DNA from: Afifella marina DSM 2698
GTDB lineage: Bacteria; Pseudomonadota; Alphaproteobacteria; Rhizobiales; Afifellaceae
Direction of reading: 5' to 3'
Length of the DNA stretch: 64,000 nt
Assembly (NCBI RefSeq): GCF_900102695.1
Contig: NZ_FMVW01000006.1
Span: 62,001-126,000 of the forward strand
Shown here: piece by piece, positions 52,504-62,099 of the stretch
Position numbering within the stretch: the stretch's first letter is position 1
Layout of the letters: every line of letters begins with the position of its first letter
Program-made: the position numbers and the translations under genes
The notes under the pieces: model-generated
Seen by the model: the letters and a program-made list of their open reading frames with translations, nothing else
The model's database searches: none
Told to the model about the DNA's origin: nothing

Positions 52504-53550
52504 TCAAGGGTTCATCGCAGCCGCGCCCGTCAACGGCGCGGACCTGTTTTCTGCGAGAGCCGCCGGTTTTGACGCCAAGGTCGAACCACGCACGATACAG
52601 CGACCGGACAGGACCACCTTGCGAGGCGCCAGCCCCGGATTTTGCAAACGGTCGAAGAGAAGCGACATGGCATTGCGACCGATGTCGTGCACCGGCTGCT
52701 CGATCACCGTCAGCCCCGGCCCGACCACTTCCGTCCAGTCCTCGTTGTCGAAGCCGGCAACGGCGAGATCGCTCGGGATGGCACGCCCCAGCCGCTGCGC
52801 TGCCTTGACCACACCCATGAGCAGCAGGCCATTGCTGGCGATGATCGCCTCCGGCGCATCCGGCCCCGCCAGCCATTCGCTCATCGCCTTCTCGCCCGCG
52901 TCGACGGTCGGCGGGAGGAGGCGCGGATCCGGGGTGAGGCCCCTCGCCTTCATGCTGGCGCAATAGCCGTCGCGGCGCTCCAAGCCCGTCGCGCTCGTCT
53001 GGCCGAAAACACCGCCGATGCGCCGATAGCCCTCTTCGAAAAGATGCTCCACGAGCGTGTTCGCAGCCTCGCGGTTGTCGAGAACGACGGAATCGTAAAG
53101 GCCACCCGCGCCAGCCCGGTCGATGAGGACGGCGGGAAACTGCAACGGGTTCTTTTGCAACTGATCGAGCATGGCGAGCGTCGGCGCGAGAATGAGGCCC
53201 GTCACACGCTCCTCCTGCATCAGACGCAGATACATGCGCTCGCGCTCGACGTTCTCATCGGTATTGCACAAAAGCACGCGCATGCCGGCCCGGTAGGCGG
53301 CATCCTCGACGCCGCGCCCCACGGCCGTGAAGAACGGGTTGCGGATATCGGAGACGATGAGACCGATGGTCTGCGCGTGCTGCGTGCGCAGACGCCTGGC
53401 CGAAAGATTGGGGCGGTAGCCGAGCGCCTTGATCGCAGCGTGAACGCGCTCTTTGGTGTCCGCGCGCACGGGCCCCTCGCTGAGGACCCGCGACACCGTG
53501 GCGACCGACACCCCCGCCTTCTCGGCGACGTCCTTGATGCTGATGGACAT
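52504..53550 (-). CDS. LacI family regulator of the fructose PTS operon (FruR-like)
   Basis: A 348-residue LacI/GalR-type repressor. The N-terminal helix-turn-helix is IKDVAEKAGVSVATVSRVLSEGPVRADTKERV (residues 5-36) with hinge YRPNLSARRLRTQ. A periplasmic-binding-like sugar domain follows (IGLIVSDIRNPFF, GLILAPTL, AVLIDRAG, DLAVAGFDNEDWTEVVGPGLTVIEQPV). It is divergent from fruB-fruK-fruA and probably represses these genes until fructose-1-phosphate or a related sugar phosphate binds. Two copies of AATCGTTTTCAG in the intergenic region are likely operators. The name FruR is used descriptively; it is not the E. coli Cra protein. Confidence 0.87.
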   Translation of the reverse strand: MSISIKDVAEKAGVSVATVSRVLSEGPVRADTKERVHAAIKALGYRPNLSARRLRTQHAQTIGLIVSDIRNPFFTAVGRGVEDAAYRAGMRVLLCNTDENVERERMYLRLMQEERVTGLILAPTLAMLDQLQKNPLQFPAVLIDRAGAGGLYDSVVLDNREAANTLVEHLFEEGYRRIGGVFGQTSATGLERRDGYCASMKARGLTPDPRLLPPTVDAGEKAMSEWLAGPDAPEAIIASNGLLLMGVVKAAQRLGRAIPSDLAVAGFDNEDWTEVVGPGLTVIEQPVHDIGRNAMSLLFDRLQNPGLAPRKVVLSGRCIVRGSTLASKPAALAENRSAPLTGAAAMNP

Positions 53551-53555
53551 TTTCA

Positions 53556-53567
53556 GAAATCGTTTTC
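53556..53567. promoter_or_regulatory. Candidate LacI-type operator 1 (next to regulator gene)
   Basis: GAAATC-GTTTTC is a near-perfect dyad with a central CG, as usual for LacI-family sites. It overlaps the first copy of AATCGTTTTCAG (53558-53569). It lies five bases beyond the regulator's start codon on the upstream side, so binding would block its own transcription or translation leader. Confidence 0.55.
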
Positions 53568-53669
53568 AGACATTACACCTAAACGATGCCACGTTGCGCA
53601 TGAACAGGCAACCATTGTGCGCTGCAAAACATGGATTTCCGGCATGGTTACGATTGACATCCGGAATGT

Positions 53670-53681
53670 AATCGTTTTCAG
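53670..53681. promoter_or_regulatory. Candidate LacI-type operator 2 (next to fruB)
   Basis: AATCGTTTTCAG is an exact 12-bp repeat of the element at 53558-53569. It lies 30 bp before the fruB start codon, where a repressor would block the fru operon. The dyad is weaker here (GTAATC against GTTTTC). A looped complex between the two sites, 112 bp apart, is conceivable. Confidence 0.55.
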
Positions 53682-53711
53682 TAAATCAACTGGTACGGAG
53701 GAAATGGACCA

Positions 53712-56228
53712 ATGACAATCGCCCAGCCCGACATCCTGCCACCGTCCAATCTGGTTCGCCTCGGCGCCGCGCCCGCCGACAAAGAGGCCGCCATCCGGGA
53801 AGCCGCGCAGCTGTTGATCGCCGCCGGATGCATCGATCCCCAATATGCCGACAGCATGATGCGGCGCGAGGACGTGGCCGAAACCTATCTCGGACACGGC
53901 GTCGCCATCCCCCACGGCAAGGTCGAAGATCGGGGCATGGTCCGCCGCAACGGCCTCTCCATCCTGCAAGTGCCTGAGGGCGTCGAATGGAATGCGGGCC
54001 AGACGGTGCATCTCGTCGTCGCCATCGCCGCAGAATCGGACGCGCATATCGATACGCTGAGGCGTCTCACGAACCTTCTGCAGGACGAAGAGCACCTCAA
54101 GAAGCTGTTCACGACGAACGACACCTCCGACATCATCAACGCTTTGAGTGAGGCCAACGCCGAGCCCGAGGCAGATGGAGCGCCCGCGGAAGATCTCGAC
54201 GAACGCTTCGAGTGGACCGTCGATTACCCTTCGGGCCTTCACGCCCGCCCGGCCTCGGCATGGGTTGCAGCCGCGCGCAAGGCGAGCGGCTCCGTCCAGG
54301 TGCGCAAGGGCACCGCCGTGGCCGATGCCAAGTCGCTCGTGTCGCTCCTGCGGCTCGGCCTGCGCCAGGGCGACACGATCGTCATTTCCGCCGACGGCCC
54401 CGATGCGAGCTCCGCAATCGACCGGATGCAGGCAACCGTCACCTCGCTCAGCGCTCAGGAAAAAGCGGATGCCCAGGCGGCAAAAGGACCGGAGCCGACC
54501 GCCAAGGGCTGGACGCCGCCGGAGGAGATGCCGGTCATCGCAGGCATCGGCGCAAGCCCCGGCCTTTCCATCGGGCCGATCCACATCTACGCGCCCGCCG
54601 AAATCGCCATTGCGGATACGCCGACGCCCCTCAACGAAGGCGGCAACAAGCTGCACGAGGCTTTGACGGTGACGCAGACGCAGCTGCGCGTCCTCGCCGA
54701 CGACACGCTGCGCCGTCTCGGGGAAGCGGAAGCAAACATCTTCCGCGCTCAGGCCGAACTCCTCCACGACACCGATCTCATCACCCTCGCCTGTCAGCTG
54801 ATGGTCGAAGGACACGGTCTCGCCTGGTCCTGGAACGAGGCGATCGAACGCACGGCCCGCGATCTTGAATCCAACGACAACGAGGTGCTGGCCGCACGTG
54901 CCGCCGATCTGCGCGACGTCGGACGCCGCGTCCTGGCGCGGATCGACCCCTCGCTCGAGAACAGAGATGGCGATCCCCTGCCGGCTGAGCCTTGCATCCT
55001 CGTCGCCGGCGACCTCTCGCCCTCCGATACGGCAGGCCTCGATGTGGAGCGGGTGCTCGGGCTCGCCACCGTTCAGGGCGGACCGACGTCGCACACCGCC
55101 ATTCTGGCGCGCACGCTCGGCCTGCCGGCGATGGTCGGCGGCAGCGAGGCCCTGCTCGACCTCGAAAACGGCACGGAAGTCATTCTCGATGGCCAGGCCG
55201 GCCGCCTCTATCCGAAGCCGTCCGCCTCGGCCATCGCTTCGGCGCGCGACTGGCTCGCCGCGCAGGAAGAGCAGCACAAGCGCGAGATCGCCGAGCGCAG
55301 CCTGCCGGCGCGCACCACCGACGGACATCAGGTGGAGATCGCCGCAAACATCAACCGACCCGACCAGATCGAGCTCGCACTCTCGCAAGGCGGCGAAGGC
55401 GTCGGCCTGATGCGCACGGAGTTCCTGTTCCTGGAGCGCAGCTCCGCACCGACGGAAGATGAGCAGTACGAGACCTACCGCGCCATGCTCGATGGCCTCG
55501 AAGACCGTCCGCTCATCGTGCGGGCGCTCGATATCGGCGGCGACAAGCAGGTGCCGCACCTCAACCTGCCGCGCGAGGCCAATCCTTTCCTCGGCGTGCG
55601 CGGTTCGCGGCTTCTCCTGCGCCGCCTCGACCTTCTCGCCACGCAGCTGCGTGCGCTTTATCGCGCCGCCCGCGACGGCGAGAGCAGCGGTCTTTCGATC
55701 ATGTTCCCGATGATTACCTCCGTTGGCGAAATGCAGCGGCTCAGGGCCGTTGCCGACAGCATCCGCGACGAGCTCGATGCGCCAAAGGTGCCGCTCGGCG
55801 CCATGGTGGAGGTGCCGGCCGCGGCGATCGGAGCGGACATCCTCGCCCGCTATGTCGACTTCTTCTCCATCGGCACCAACGACCTCACGCAATACGGCCT
55901 CGCCATCGACCGGCAGCATCCGGAACTCGCCGCGGAGGCGGATGCCCTGCATCCTTGCGTCCTGCGCCTGATCCGCATGACCGTCGAGGGGGCCGCAAAG
56001 CACGGCCGCTGGGTGGGCGTGTGCGGCGGCATCGCCGGCGAGCCTTTCGCGGCCTCCCTTTTGACCGGCCTCGGGGTGAACGAATTGTCGATGACGCCCC
56101 GCGACATCCCCGCCGTCAAAGCAGCCCTGCGCGAGACGTCGCTGAGCGCGCTCAAAGCCCTCGCCGACAAAGCTCTTGCCTGCGAGACGGCAGCCGAGGT
56201 GCATGCCTTGGATCGGGAGGAATTGTGA
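53712..56228 (+). CDS. fruB: Fructose PTS multiphosphoryl transfer protein (EIIA-HPr-EI fusion)
   Basis: An 838-residue fusion of three phosphotransfer modules. Domain EIIA-Fru has its phosphohistidine His68 in GHGVAIPHGK. An HPr domain (about residues 165-255) carries His177 in YPSGLHARPAS. Enzyme I follows, with His461 in VQGGPTSHTAIL, the GVGLMRTEFLF segment, the DIGGDK motif and the C-terminal SIGTNDLTQYG and GVCGGIAGEP. It takes phosphate from phosphoenolpyruvate and passes it to FruA for fructose uptake. Such a fused FruB makes the system independent of general PTS proteins. The stop overlaps the fruK GTG start (GTGA), and the gene leads the fruBKA operon. Confidence 0.95.
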   Translation: MTIAQPDILPPSNLVRLGAAPADKEAAIREAAQLLIAAGCIDPQYADSMMRREDVAETYLGHGVAIPHGKVEDRGMVRRNGLSILQVPEGVEWNAGQTVHLVVAIAAESDAHIDTLRRLTNLLQDEEHLKKLFTTNDTSDIINALSEANAEPEADGAPAEDLDERFEWTVDYPSGLHARPASAWVAAARKASGSVQVRKGTAVADAKSLVSLLRLGLRQGDTIVISADGPDASSAIDRMQATVTSLSAQEKADAQAAKGPEPTAKGWTPPEEMPVIAGIGASPGLSIGPIHIYAPAEIAIADTPTPLNEGGNKLHEALTVTQTQLRVLADDTLRRLGEAEANIFRAQAELLHDTDLITLACQLMVEGHGLAWSWNEAIERTARDLESNDNEVLAARAADLRDVGRRVLARIDPSLENRDGDPLPAEPCILVAGDLSPSDTAGLDVERVLGLATVQGGPTSHTAILARTLGLPAMVGGSEALLDLENGTEVILDGQAGRLYPKPSASAIASARDWLAAQEEQHKREIAERSLPARTTDGHQVEIAANINRPDQIELALSQGGEGVGLMRTEFLFLERSSAPTEDEQYETYRAMLDGLEDRPLIVRALDIGGDKQVPHLNLPREANPFLGVRGSRLLLRRLDLLATQLRALYRAARDGESSGLSIMFPMITSVGEMQRLRAVADSIRDELDAPKVPLGAMVEVPAAAIGADILARYVDFFSIGTNDLTQYGLAIDRQHPELAAEADALHPCVLRLIRMTVEGAAKHGRWVGVCGGIAGEPFAASLLTGLGVNELSMTPRDIPAVKAALRETSLSALKALADKALACETAAEVHALDREEL

Positions 56229-57214
56229 AACCCTCACCCCTCCCCGTCGTCACCGTCACCCTGAACCCGGCGATCGACCAGACGGTCGTCGTGGACGGGA
56301 TGACACTCGGCGAAGTCCACCGCGCCTCGTCCGTGCAGAGCAATGCCGGCGGCAAGGGCGTCAATGTCGCGAGCTGCCTCGCCGACTGGTCGGTGCCCGT
56401 GATCGCGACGGGCATCCTGGGCGGCGGCAATCCCGGTCCCTTCGAGGCGCTTTTCAGCGCCAAGACCATTCGCGATCTCTTCGTGCGCGTTCCTGGAGAA
56501 ACGCGCACGAACATCAAGATCGCAGATCCCACGCGCAACGAGACAACCGACATCAACCTCCCCGGGCCGGTAGCCGACGACGCAGCTCTCGAACGGGTGA
56601 AAGCCGTTCTCAACGAGACGGTGTCGCCGGACAGTCTCGTCGTGCTTGCCGGCAGTCTGCCGGCCGGGCTTCCCGACGAGACGCTCGCCCGCCTCTCGGC
56701 GGCGCTGCGAGGAAGAGGTGCGCGGGTCGTTCTCGATACCAGCGGCGCGCCCCTCAAGGCCGCACTCTCGGCACCAGCCGAAAATCTCCCTTTCTGCGTC
56801 AAACCCAATCAGCACGAACTTGAGGAATGGGCGGGTAAGCCCTTGCCGCGCCGCGAGGATCTTCTCGCAGCCGCCGCTGCTCTTCAGGCGAGCGGTATCG
56901 CCGTGGTGGTGGTTTCACTCGGCGCCGAGGGGGCCCTGTTCGTTACCAAAGACCAGGTTCTCAAAGGCCGCAGCGAACCCGTCGAGACCTTGAGCACCGT
57001 CGGGGCCGGAGACGCCATGGTGGCGGGCCTCGTCGCCGCTTTTCGAGATGATGCGCCGCTTGAAGACGTGGCGCGTCTTTCCATCGCCTTTGCCGCCGCG
57101 AAGCTGGGCCGCATCGGGCCGCATCTGCCCGATGCAGAGGAAGTCCAGCGTCTTGCCCGGGCGGTCGTCGTGACGGAGCTCCCGGCTGGCCGGGACCTCA
57201 AGCAACAAGCATAG
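56225..57214 (+). CDS. fruK: 1-phosphofructokinase
   Basis: A 329-residue PfkB-family kinase. It phosphorylates fructose-1-phosphate, the product of FruA, to fructose-1,6-bisphosphate. It has [16 protein letters not shown] at the start, [16 protein letters not shown] (substrate loop), [23 protein letters not shown] and the catalytic anion hole [13 protein letters not shown] with the base Asp. The start is GTG at 56225, overlapping the fruB stop, with GGGAGGA directly upstream. Gene order fruB-fruK-fruA is standard in proteobacteria. Confidence 0.94.
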   Translation: MKPSPLPVVTVTLNPAIDQTVVVDGMTLGEVHRASSVQSNAGGKGVNVASCLADWSVPVIATGILGGGNPGPFEALFSAKTIRDLFVRVPGETRTNIKIADPTRNETTDINLPGPVADDAALERVKAVLNETVSPDSLVVLAGSLPAGLPDETLARLSAALRGRGARVVLDTSGAPLKAALSAPAENLPFCVKPNQHELEEWAGKPLPRREDLLAAAAALQASGIAVVVVSLGAEGALFVTKDQVLKGRSEPVETLSTVGAGDAMVAGLVAAFRDDAPLEDVARLSIAFAAAKLGRIGPHLPDAEEVQRLARAVVVTELPAGRDLKQQA

Positions 57215-57222
57215 GAGGACCC

Positions 57223-58977
57223 ATGACACACGTTCTTGCCGTCATATCGGCAGGCGACCTCACGACCCAGGCCGCGTTGGCGGCCGAGGCCCTGCGCAAG
57301 GCGGCCGACAATCTGGGCCATCGCATCGACATCGAGGTGCGCTCCGACCTCGGCATCCGCAATTCGATTTCGAGCAAGGCTGCGAGTGACGCCGCCGCCC
57401 TTCTCCTGGTCGGCCCCGGCGAGCACGAGGAAAGCCGTTTCGGGACGCTGAAGCAAAGCACGGCGACCATCGAGGCGGTGCTGGAGGATGCTGACGGCGT
57501 CCTCGCCCAGGCCGTTCAGGCGGCCGGTTCCACCACCGATTCCCCACAAGCCGCCTCGTCCGGCGGACAAAAGCACATCGTCGCCATCACCTCCTGCCCG
57601 ACCGGCATCGCCCATACCTTTATGGCGGCCGAGGGCGTGCAGAAAGGCGCCGAGGCTCTGGGTTATTCGGCACGCGTGGAAACGCAAGGCTCTGTCGGAT
57701 CCCAGAACAAGCTGACCGACGAGGAAATCGCAAAGGCCGATCTCGTCATCATCGCCGCCGACACGCAGGTGGATTTGAGCCGCTTCGCCGGCAAGCCCGT
57801 CTTTCTGTCCGGCACCAAACCCGCCATCAACAACGGCAAGGCGTTGGTTGAGCGGGCTTTCAAGGAAGCAGAGATCCAGGGCGGCAGCCAGGGCCTCGCC
57901 GACCGTGTTGCCGCCGGCAAGGCGGAACGCGCCGCTTCCCGTACGGGCCCTTACAAGCACCTGATGACCGGCGTGTCGTACATGCTGCCCTTCGTCGTTG
58001 CGGGCGGCCTGCTGATCGCGGTCGCCTTCGCAATCGGCGGTATCTACGCTTACGAAAACGAAGGCACGCTTGCCTACAATCTCTTCCAGATCGGCGCCAA
58101 GGGCGGCTTCGCGCTGATGGTCCCGGCCCTTGCCGGCTATATCGCCTACTCGATCGCCGACCGGCCCGGCATCACGCCCGGCATGATCGGCGGCCTTCTT
58201 GCCGCCAATGTCGGCGCCGGCTTCCTGGGCGGCATCGTGGCCGGCTTCATCGCCGGCTACGGCACCGATTTCATGAATCGGCACATCAAGCTGCACAAGA
58301 ATCTTGAAGGCCTGAAGCCGGTTCTCATTCTGCCGCTCCTCGGCACGCTCCTGACCGGCCTGTTGATGATGTATGTGATCGGCACGCCCGTCGCCGAAAT
58401 CATGACCTTCCTGACGAACTGGCTGAAGTCGATGCAGGGTTCGAGTGCCATCATGCTCGGCCTCATCATCGGAGCGATGATGGGCTTCGATCTCGGCGGC
58501 CCCGTCAACAAGGCGGCCTACACCTTCTCCACCGGGCTGCTCGCCAGCCAGGTCTATACGCCTATGGCGGCCGCGATGGCCGCGGGCATGGTGCCGCCGC
58601 TCGCCGTGGCGCTTGCGACGAAGCTCTTCGCCGACCGCTTCACCGCGGACGAGCGGGAAGCCGGCAATGCCGCGGCCGTGCTGGGCATCGCCTTCATTAC
58701 GGAAGGCGCCATCCCGTTCGCGGCGCGCGACCCGCTGCGGGTGATCCCCGCCATGATGGTGGGCGCGGCCACGACAGGCGCCATCTCGATGGCGATCGGT
58801 GCCGAGCTCAAGGTCCCGCATGGCGGCATCTTCGTCCTGCCGATCCCGAACGCTGTCACCCATCTCGGCGGTTATATCGTGGCGCTCCTGGTCGGCACGG
58901 TGGTGAGCGCGTTGCTCCTGCGGCTTCTCAAGAAGCCGATAGCGGCTGCCGCGCCGGCTCTCGCGCCCGCTGAATAA
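57223..58977 (+). CDS. fruA: Fructose PTS permease EIIBC
   Basis: A 584-residue fructose-specific PTS permease. An N-terminal degenerate EIIB' domain (about residues 1-105) lacks the active cysteine. The functional EIIB domain has Cys125 in [17 protein letters not shown]. The EIIC membrane domain, with about eight to ten helices, starts near residue 245 ([24 protein letters not shown]) and contains [16 protein letters not shown] and [14 protein letters not shown]. It takes up fructose and phosphorylates it at C1. It lies eight bases after fruK, with AGGAGG as ribosome-binding site, and ends the operon before the hairpin at 59018-59044. Confidence 0.95.
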   Translation: MTHVLAVISAGDLTTQAALAAEALRKAADNLGHRIDIEVRSDLGIRNSISSKAASDAAALLLVGPGEHEESRFGTLKQSTATIEAVLEDADGVLAQAVQAAGSTTDSPQAASSGGQKHIVAITSCPTGIAHTFMAAEGVQKGAEALGYSARVETQGSVGSQNKLTDEEIAKADLVIIAADTQVDLSRFAGKPVFLSGTKPAINNGKALVERAFKEAEIQGGSQGLADRVAAGKAERAASRTGPYKHLMTGVSYMLPFVVAGGLLIAVAFAIGGIYAYENEGTLAYNLFQIGAKGGFALMVPALAGYIAYSIADRPGITPGMIGGLLAANVGAGFLGGIVAGFIAGYGTDFMNRHIKLHKNLEGLKPVLILPLLGTLLTGLLMMYVIGTPVAEIMTFLTNWLKSMQGSSAIMLGLIIGAMMGFDLGGPVNKAAYTFSTGLLASQVYTPMAAAMAAGMVPPLAVALATKLFADRFTADEREAGNAAAVLGIAFITEGAIPFAARDPLRVIPAMMVGAATTGAISMAIGAELKVPHGGIFVLPIPNAVTHLGGYIVALLVGTVVSALLLRLLKKPIAAAAPALAPAE

Positions 58978-59017
58978 GCCTGCGGAGCTTGCCCTCCCCC
59001 CCGCAAGAACCCAGGCA

Positions 59018-59044
59018 GAGGCCGGCGCCAAAAACGCCGGCCTC
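59018..59044 (+). terminator. Hairpin terminator of the fru operon
   Basis: GAGGCCGGCG and CGCCGGCCTC form a perfect 10-bp GC-rich stem with a 7-base A-rich loop, 40 bp after the fruA stop. A long T run is absent afterwards, so termination may be partial or Rho-assisted. Confidence 0.65.
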
Positions 59045-59176
59045 ATCGTATTGAAGGACGCATCATGGCGGGCCCGAACGTGGGTTTCGCGCGGCACCGG
59101 AACAACCGCATTGCCTGCGCAAAACGCCGTCATGAAAAACCCGATTTCGCTTGCTAAAGTCGCTTGTAGTGGGTAG

Positions 59177-59191
59177 TGTAGTTTTACTACA
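59177..59191. promoter_or_regulatory. HexR-type operator upstream of adhE
   Basis: TGTAGT-TTT-ACTACA is a perfect palindrome with 6-bp arms, 133 bp before the adhE ATG. It fits the HexR consensus TGTARTWWWAYTACA as known from Gammaproteobacteria. The identical element (read on the other strand) occurs at 63433-63447 beside the HexR-like regulator gene. A partial half-site lies at 59165-59170. Confidence 0.8.
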
Positions 59192-59324
59192 TAAGCCGAC
59201 CGCTCGGCCGGAAAACACAGACCATCCCGGCATCAATCAGCGAGTGGCGCGGCCATCCCTGCCCTAGGGTTCCGCCCTAGAGGGCAGCGCGCAGAAACCC
59301 AATATTCCTGGAAGGGCCAGAGCC

Positions 59325-61982
59325 ATGCCATCCGATACGCTCCCCAGCCTCGACGCTCTCATCGCTCCCGTGAAGGAGGCCCAACGCGTCTACGCTGGGT
59401 ACTCCCAGGAGAAGGTCGATCGGATCTTCCGCGCCGCCGCGCTCGCGGCAAATAACGCCCGCATCAAGCTCGCCAAACTCGCCGTCGAAGAAACCGGCAT
59501 GGGCGTGATGGAAGACAAGGTGGTCAAGAACCACTTCGCGTCGGAGTACATCTACAACAAGTACAAGGACGAGAAGACCTGCGGCATCCTCTCCGAGGAG
59601 CCGGAGTATGGCACGCTGACGATCGCCGAGCCGATCGGCCTCATCTGCGGCATCGTCCCGACGACCAACCCGACATCGACAGCCATTTTCAAGGCACTCA
59701 TCAGCCTGAAGACGAGAAACGGCATCATCTTCTCGCCGCATCCACGCGCGCGCCGCGCGACCTGCGAAGCGGCCCGCATCGTGCTCGAGGCAGCGGTCGC
59801 AGCCGGCGCGCCCGAGAACATCATCGGCTGGCTCGAAGAGCCGACGGTCGAGCTCTCGAACGCGCTGATGCGCCACAAAGACATCAACCTCATTCTCGCG
59901 ACCGGCGGGCCGGGCATGGTCAAGGCGGCCTATTCCTCTGGCAAGCCCGCAATCGGCGTCGGCGCCGGCAATACGCCGGCCGTCATCGACGAATTCGCCG
60001 ACATCAAGCGCGCCGTCGCCTCCATTCTCATGTCGAAGACGTTCGACAACGGCGTCATCTGCGCCTCGGAGCAATCGGCGATCGTCGTCGATGAGGTCTA
60101 TGACGCGGTGCGTGCGCGCTTTGCCAAGCATGGCGGCTACATTCTCTCGCCCGACGAGACCGATGCGGTCCGCCATGTCATCATGCCGAACGGTACGCTG
60201 AATGCGCGTATCGTCGGCCAGTCGGCGGCCGCCATCGCCGAAATGGCCGGTTTCTCGGTGCCACCCTTCACCAAAGTTCTGATCGGCGAAGTGAGGGACG
60301 TGAGCGAGGCGGAAGTCTTCGCCCATGAGAAGCTGTCACCGACGCTGGCGCTCTACCGCGCCAAGGATTTTGGCCATGCCTGCGATATCGCGGCTGAGCT
60401 GGTCGCGCTCGGCGGCATCGGTCACACCTCGGTTCTCTATACAGAGCAGGACCAGCAGGAAGAGCGCATCCACCAATTCGGCGACCGCATGAAGACGGCG
60501 CGCATCCTGATCAACTCACCGTCTTCGCAGGGCGGGATAGGCGATCTCTACAATTTCCGGCTGGCACCGTCGCTGACACTCGGCTGCGGCTCTTGGGGCG
60601 GCAATTCCATCTCGGAGAATGTCGGTCCCCAGCATCTCATGAACAAGAAAACCGTGGCGAAGCGAGCGGAAAACATGCTCTGGCACAAGCTCCCGAAATC
60701 CATCTACTTCCGCCGCGGCAGCCTGCCTTTCGCGCTCGAAGAGTTGCGGGGGCACAAGCGCTGCCTGATCGTCACCGACAAGTTCCTGTTCGAAAGCGGT
60801 GCCGTCAGCGAAACCATCGGCCTCCTCAAGAATCTGGGCCTCGAGGTCGAGGTGTTTTACGAGGTCAACGCCGATCCGACGCTCGAGACGGTGCGCAAGG
60901 CGACCGCGCTCGCCAATGCCTTCAAGCCGGACGTGATCCTTGCGCAGGGCGGTGGTTCGCCGATGGATGCGGCGAAGATCATGTGGGTGATGTACGAGCA
61001 CCCCGACGTCGCCTTCGAAGAACTCGCGCTGCGCTTCATGGATATCCGCAAGCGCATCTACAAATTCCCGAAAATGGGTATCAAAGCGCAGTTCGTCGCG
61101 GTGCCGACGACCTCGGGCACCGGCTCTGAAGTCACCCCCTTCGCCGTCGTCACCGACGAGAAAACGGGCATCAAATACCCGATCGCCGATTATGAACTCA
61201 CGCCCAACATGGCGATCGTCGACCCCAATCTCGTCATGACCATGCCGAAATCGCTGACGGCGGCCGGCGGCATCGATGCGGTGACGCACGCACTCGAATC
61301 CTACGTTTCCGTGCTGGCGAACGAATATAGCGACGGCCAGGGGCTCCAGGCCCTCAAGCTCCTCAAAGACTATCTGCCGTCGGCCTATCGCAATGGACAC
61401 GAAGATCCGAAGGCGCGCGAACAGGTGCACAATGCCGCGACGATCGCCGGCATCGCGTTTGCCAACGCCTTCCTCGGCGTATGCCATTCCATGGCGCACA
61501 AGATCGGTGCGGAATTCCATATTCCGCATGGTATCGCCAACGCGCTCCTGATCTCGAATGTCATCCGCTACAACTCGGCCGACATTCCGACCAAGCAGAC
61601 GGCCTTCAGTCAGTACGATCGCCCGAAAGGCGTCGCACGCTATGCGCAGATCGCCCGCCATCTCGGCCTTTCCGGCGAGCGCGACCACGAGCGGGTGCAG
61701 AGCCTCATCGTCTGGGTGGACGAGCTGAAGGAGGCGCTGGAGATCCCGGGCAGCATTCAGGCCTTTGGCGTCAAGGAGGCGGACTTCCTCGACAAGGTGG
61801 ACAGCCTCGCCGAGGCGGCCTTCGACGACCAATGCACCACCGCCAACCCGCGCTTTCCGCTTGTCAGCGAGCTGAAGCAGCTCCTCCTCGACAGCTATTA
61901 CGGCCGGGCTTGGGTCGAGCCATCGCTCGAAGCTGAAGACCAGACGCAGGCTTCCTCCCCGGCCTCTCTTGCCGCCGAATGA
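59325..61982 (+). CDS. adhE: Bifunctional acetaldehyde-CoA/alcohol dehydrogenase
   Basis: An 885-residue AdhE of full length. The N-terminal half is a CoA-acylating aldehyde dehydrogenase with the catalytic Cys246 in NGVICASEQSA and VPTTNPTSTAIFKAL. The C-terminal half (from about residue 450) is an iron-dependent alcohol dehydrogenase. It has GGGSPMDAAK and VPTTSGTGSEVTPFAV, and AEFHIPHGIANALLISNVIRYN bears iron-ligand histidines. The enzyme reduces acetyl-CoA to ethanol with two NADH during fermentation and typically forms spirosomes. A HexR-type site lies upstream. It is unusual among Hyphomicrobiales-like gene sets, and with pflB nearby it marks a capacity for anaerobic sugar use. Confidence 0.96.
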   Translation: MPSDTLPSLDALIAPVKEAQRVYAGYSQEKVDRIFRAAALAANNARIKLAKLAVEETGMGVMEDKVVKNHFASEYIYNKYKDEKTCGILSEEPEYGTLTIAEPIGLICGIVPTTNPTSTAIFKALISLKTRNGIIFSPHPRARRATCEAARIVLEAAVAAGAPENIIGWLEEPTVELSNALMRHKDINLILATGGPGMVKAAYSSGKPAIGVGAGNTPAVIDEFADIKRAVASILMSKTFDNGVICASEQSAIVVDEVYDAVRARFAKHGGYILSPDETDAVRHVIMPNGTLNARIVGQSAAAIAEMAGFSVPPFTKVLIGEVRDVSEAEVFAHEKLSPTLALYRAKDFGHACDIAAELVALGGIGHTSVLYTEQDQQEERIHQFGDRMKTARILINSPSSQGGIGDLYNFRLAPSLTLGCGSWGGNSISENVGPQHLMNKKTVAKRAENMLWHKLPKSIYFRRGSLPFALEELRGHKRCLIVTDKFLFESGAVSETIGLLKNLGLEVEVFYEVNADPTLETVRKATALANAFKPDVILAQGGGSPMDAAKIMWVMYEHPDVAFEELALRFMDIRKRIYKFPKMGIKAQFVAVPTTSGTGSEVTPFAVVTDEKTGIKYPIADYELTPNMAIVDPNLVMTMPKSLTAAGGIDAVTHALESYVSVLANEYSDGQGLQALKLLKDYLPSAYRNGHEDPKAREQVHNAATIAGIAFANAFLGVCHSMAHKIGAEFHIPHGIANALLISNVIRYNSADIPTKQTAFSQYDRPKGVARYAQIARHLGLSGERDHERVQSLIVWVDELKEALEIPGSIQAFGVKEADFLDKVDSLAEAAFDDQCTTANPRFPLVSELKQLLLDSYYGRAWVEPSLEAEDQTQASSPASLAAE

Positions 61983-61989
61983 CGGCGCA

Positions 61990-62038
61990 TTGGCGGGTCC
62001 GCACTCACCCCTCCTCCCGAAGAGAGCGGACCCGCCAA
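61990..62038 (+). terminator. Inverted repeat after adhE, possible terminator
   Basis: TTGGCGGGTCCGC (61990-62002) and GCGGACCCGCCAA (62026-62038) are perfect 13-bp arms separated by 23 bases, starting eight bases after the adhE stop. The stem is stable, but the loop is large and no T run follows. It may end or protect the adhE transcript and separate it from the small gene. Confidence 0.5.
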
Positions 62039-62099
62039 ATCAATTCCGACGCCAGGTCAGTCCGGACGGCTGTCGCCGCAGGACAGAAGGAACGAGACG

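Larger units (their letters stand above)
58978..59324. other. 347-bp intergenic region between fruA and adhE
   Basis: This gap contains the fru terminator-like hairpin (59018-59044) and, further on, the HexR-type palindrome (59177-59191). An extra half-site TGTAGT occurs at 59165-59170. No small gene with an RBS is recognised, and no clear FNR or Anr box (TTGAT-N4-ATCAA) is present. The adhE promoter should lie downstream of or around the palindrome; a convincing -35/-10 pair was not identified. Confidence 0.5.

Noticed and set aside
53553-56237. 894-codon open frame on the minus strand, antisense to fruB
   Set aside because: It lies wholly opposite fruB, whose domains and active sites are complete. 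The antisense translation has no recognisable fold, and such long antisense frames are common in GC-rich DNA.
56884-59133. 749-codon open frame on the minus strand, antisense to fruK and fruA
   Set aside because: The translation is rich in His, Arg and Gly without motifs and runs opposite well-supported genes.
58978-59324. FNR/Anr box upstream of adhE
   Set aside because: Anaerobic control was expected, but no TTGAT-N4-ATCAA-like sequence is found here or before pflB.
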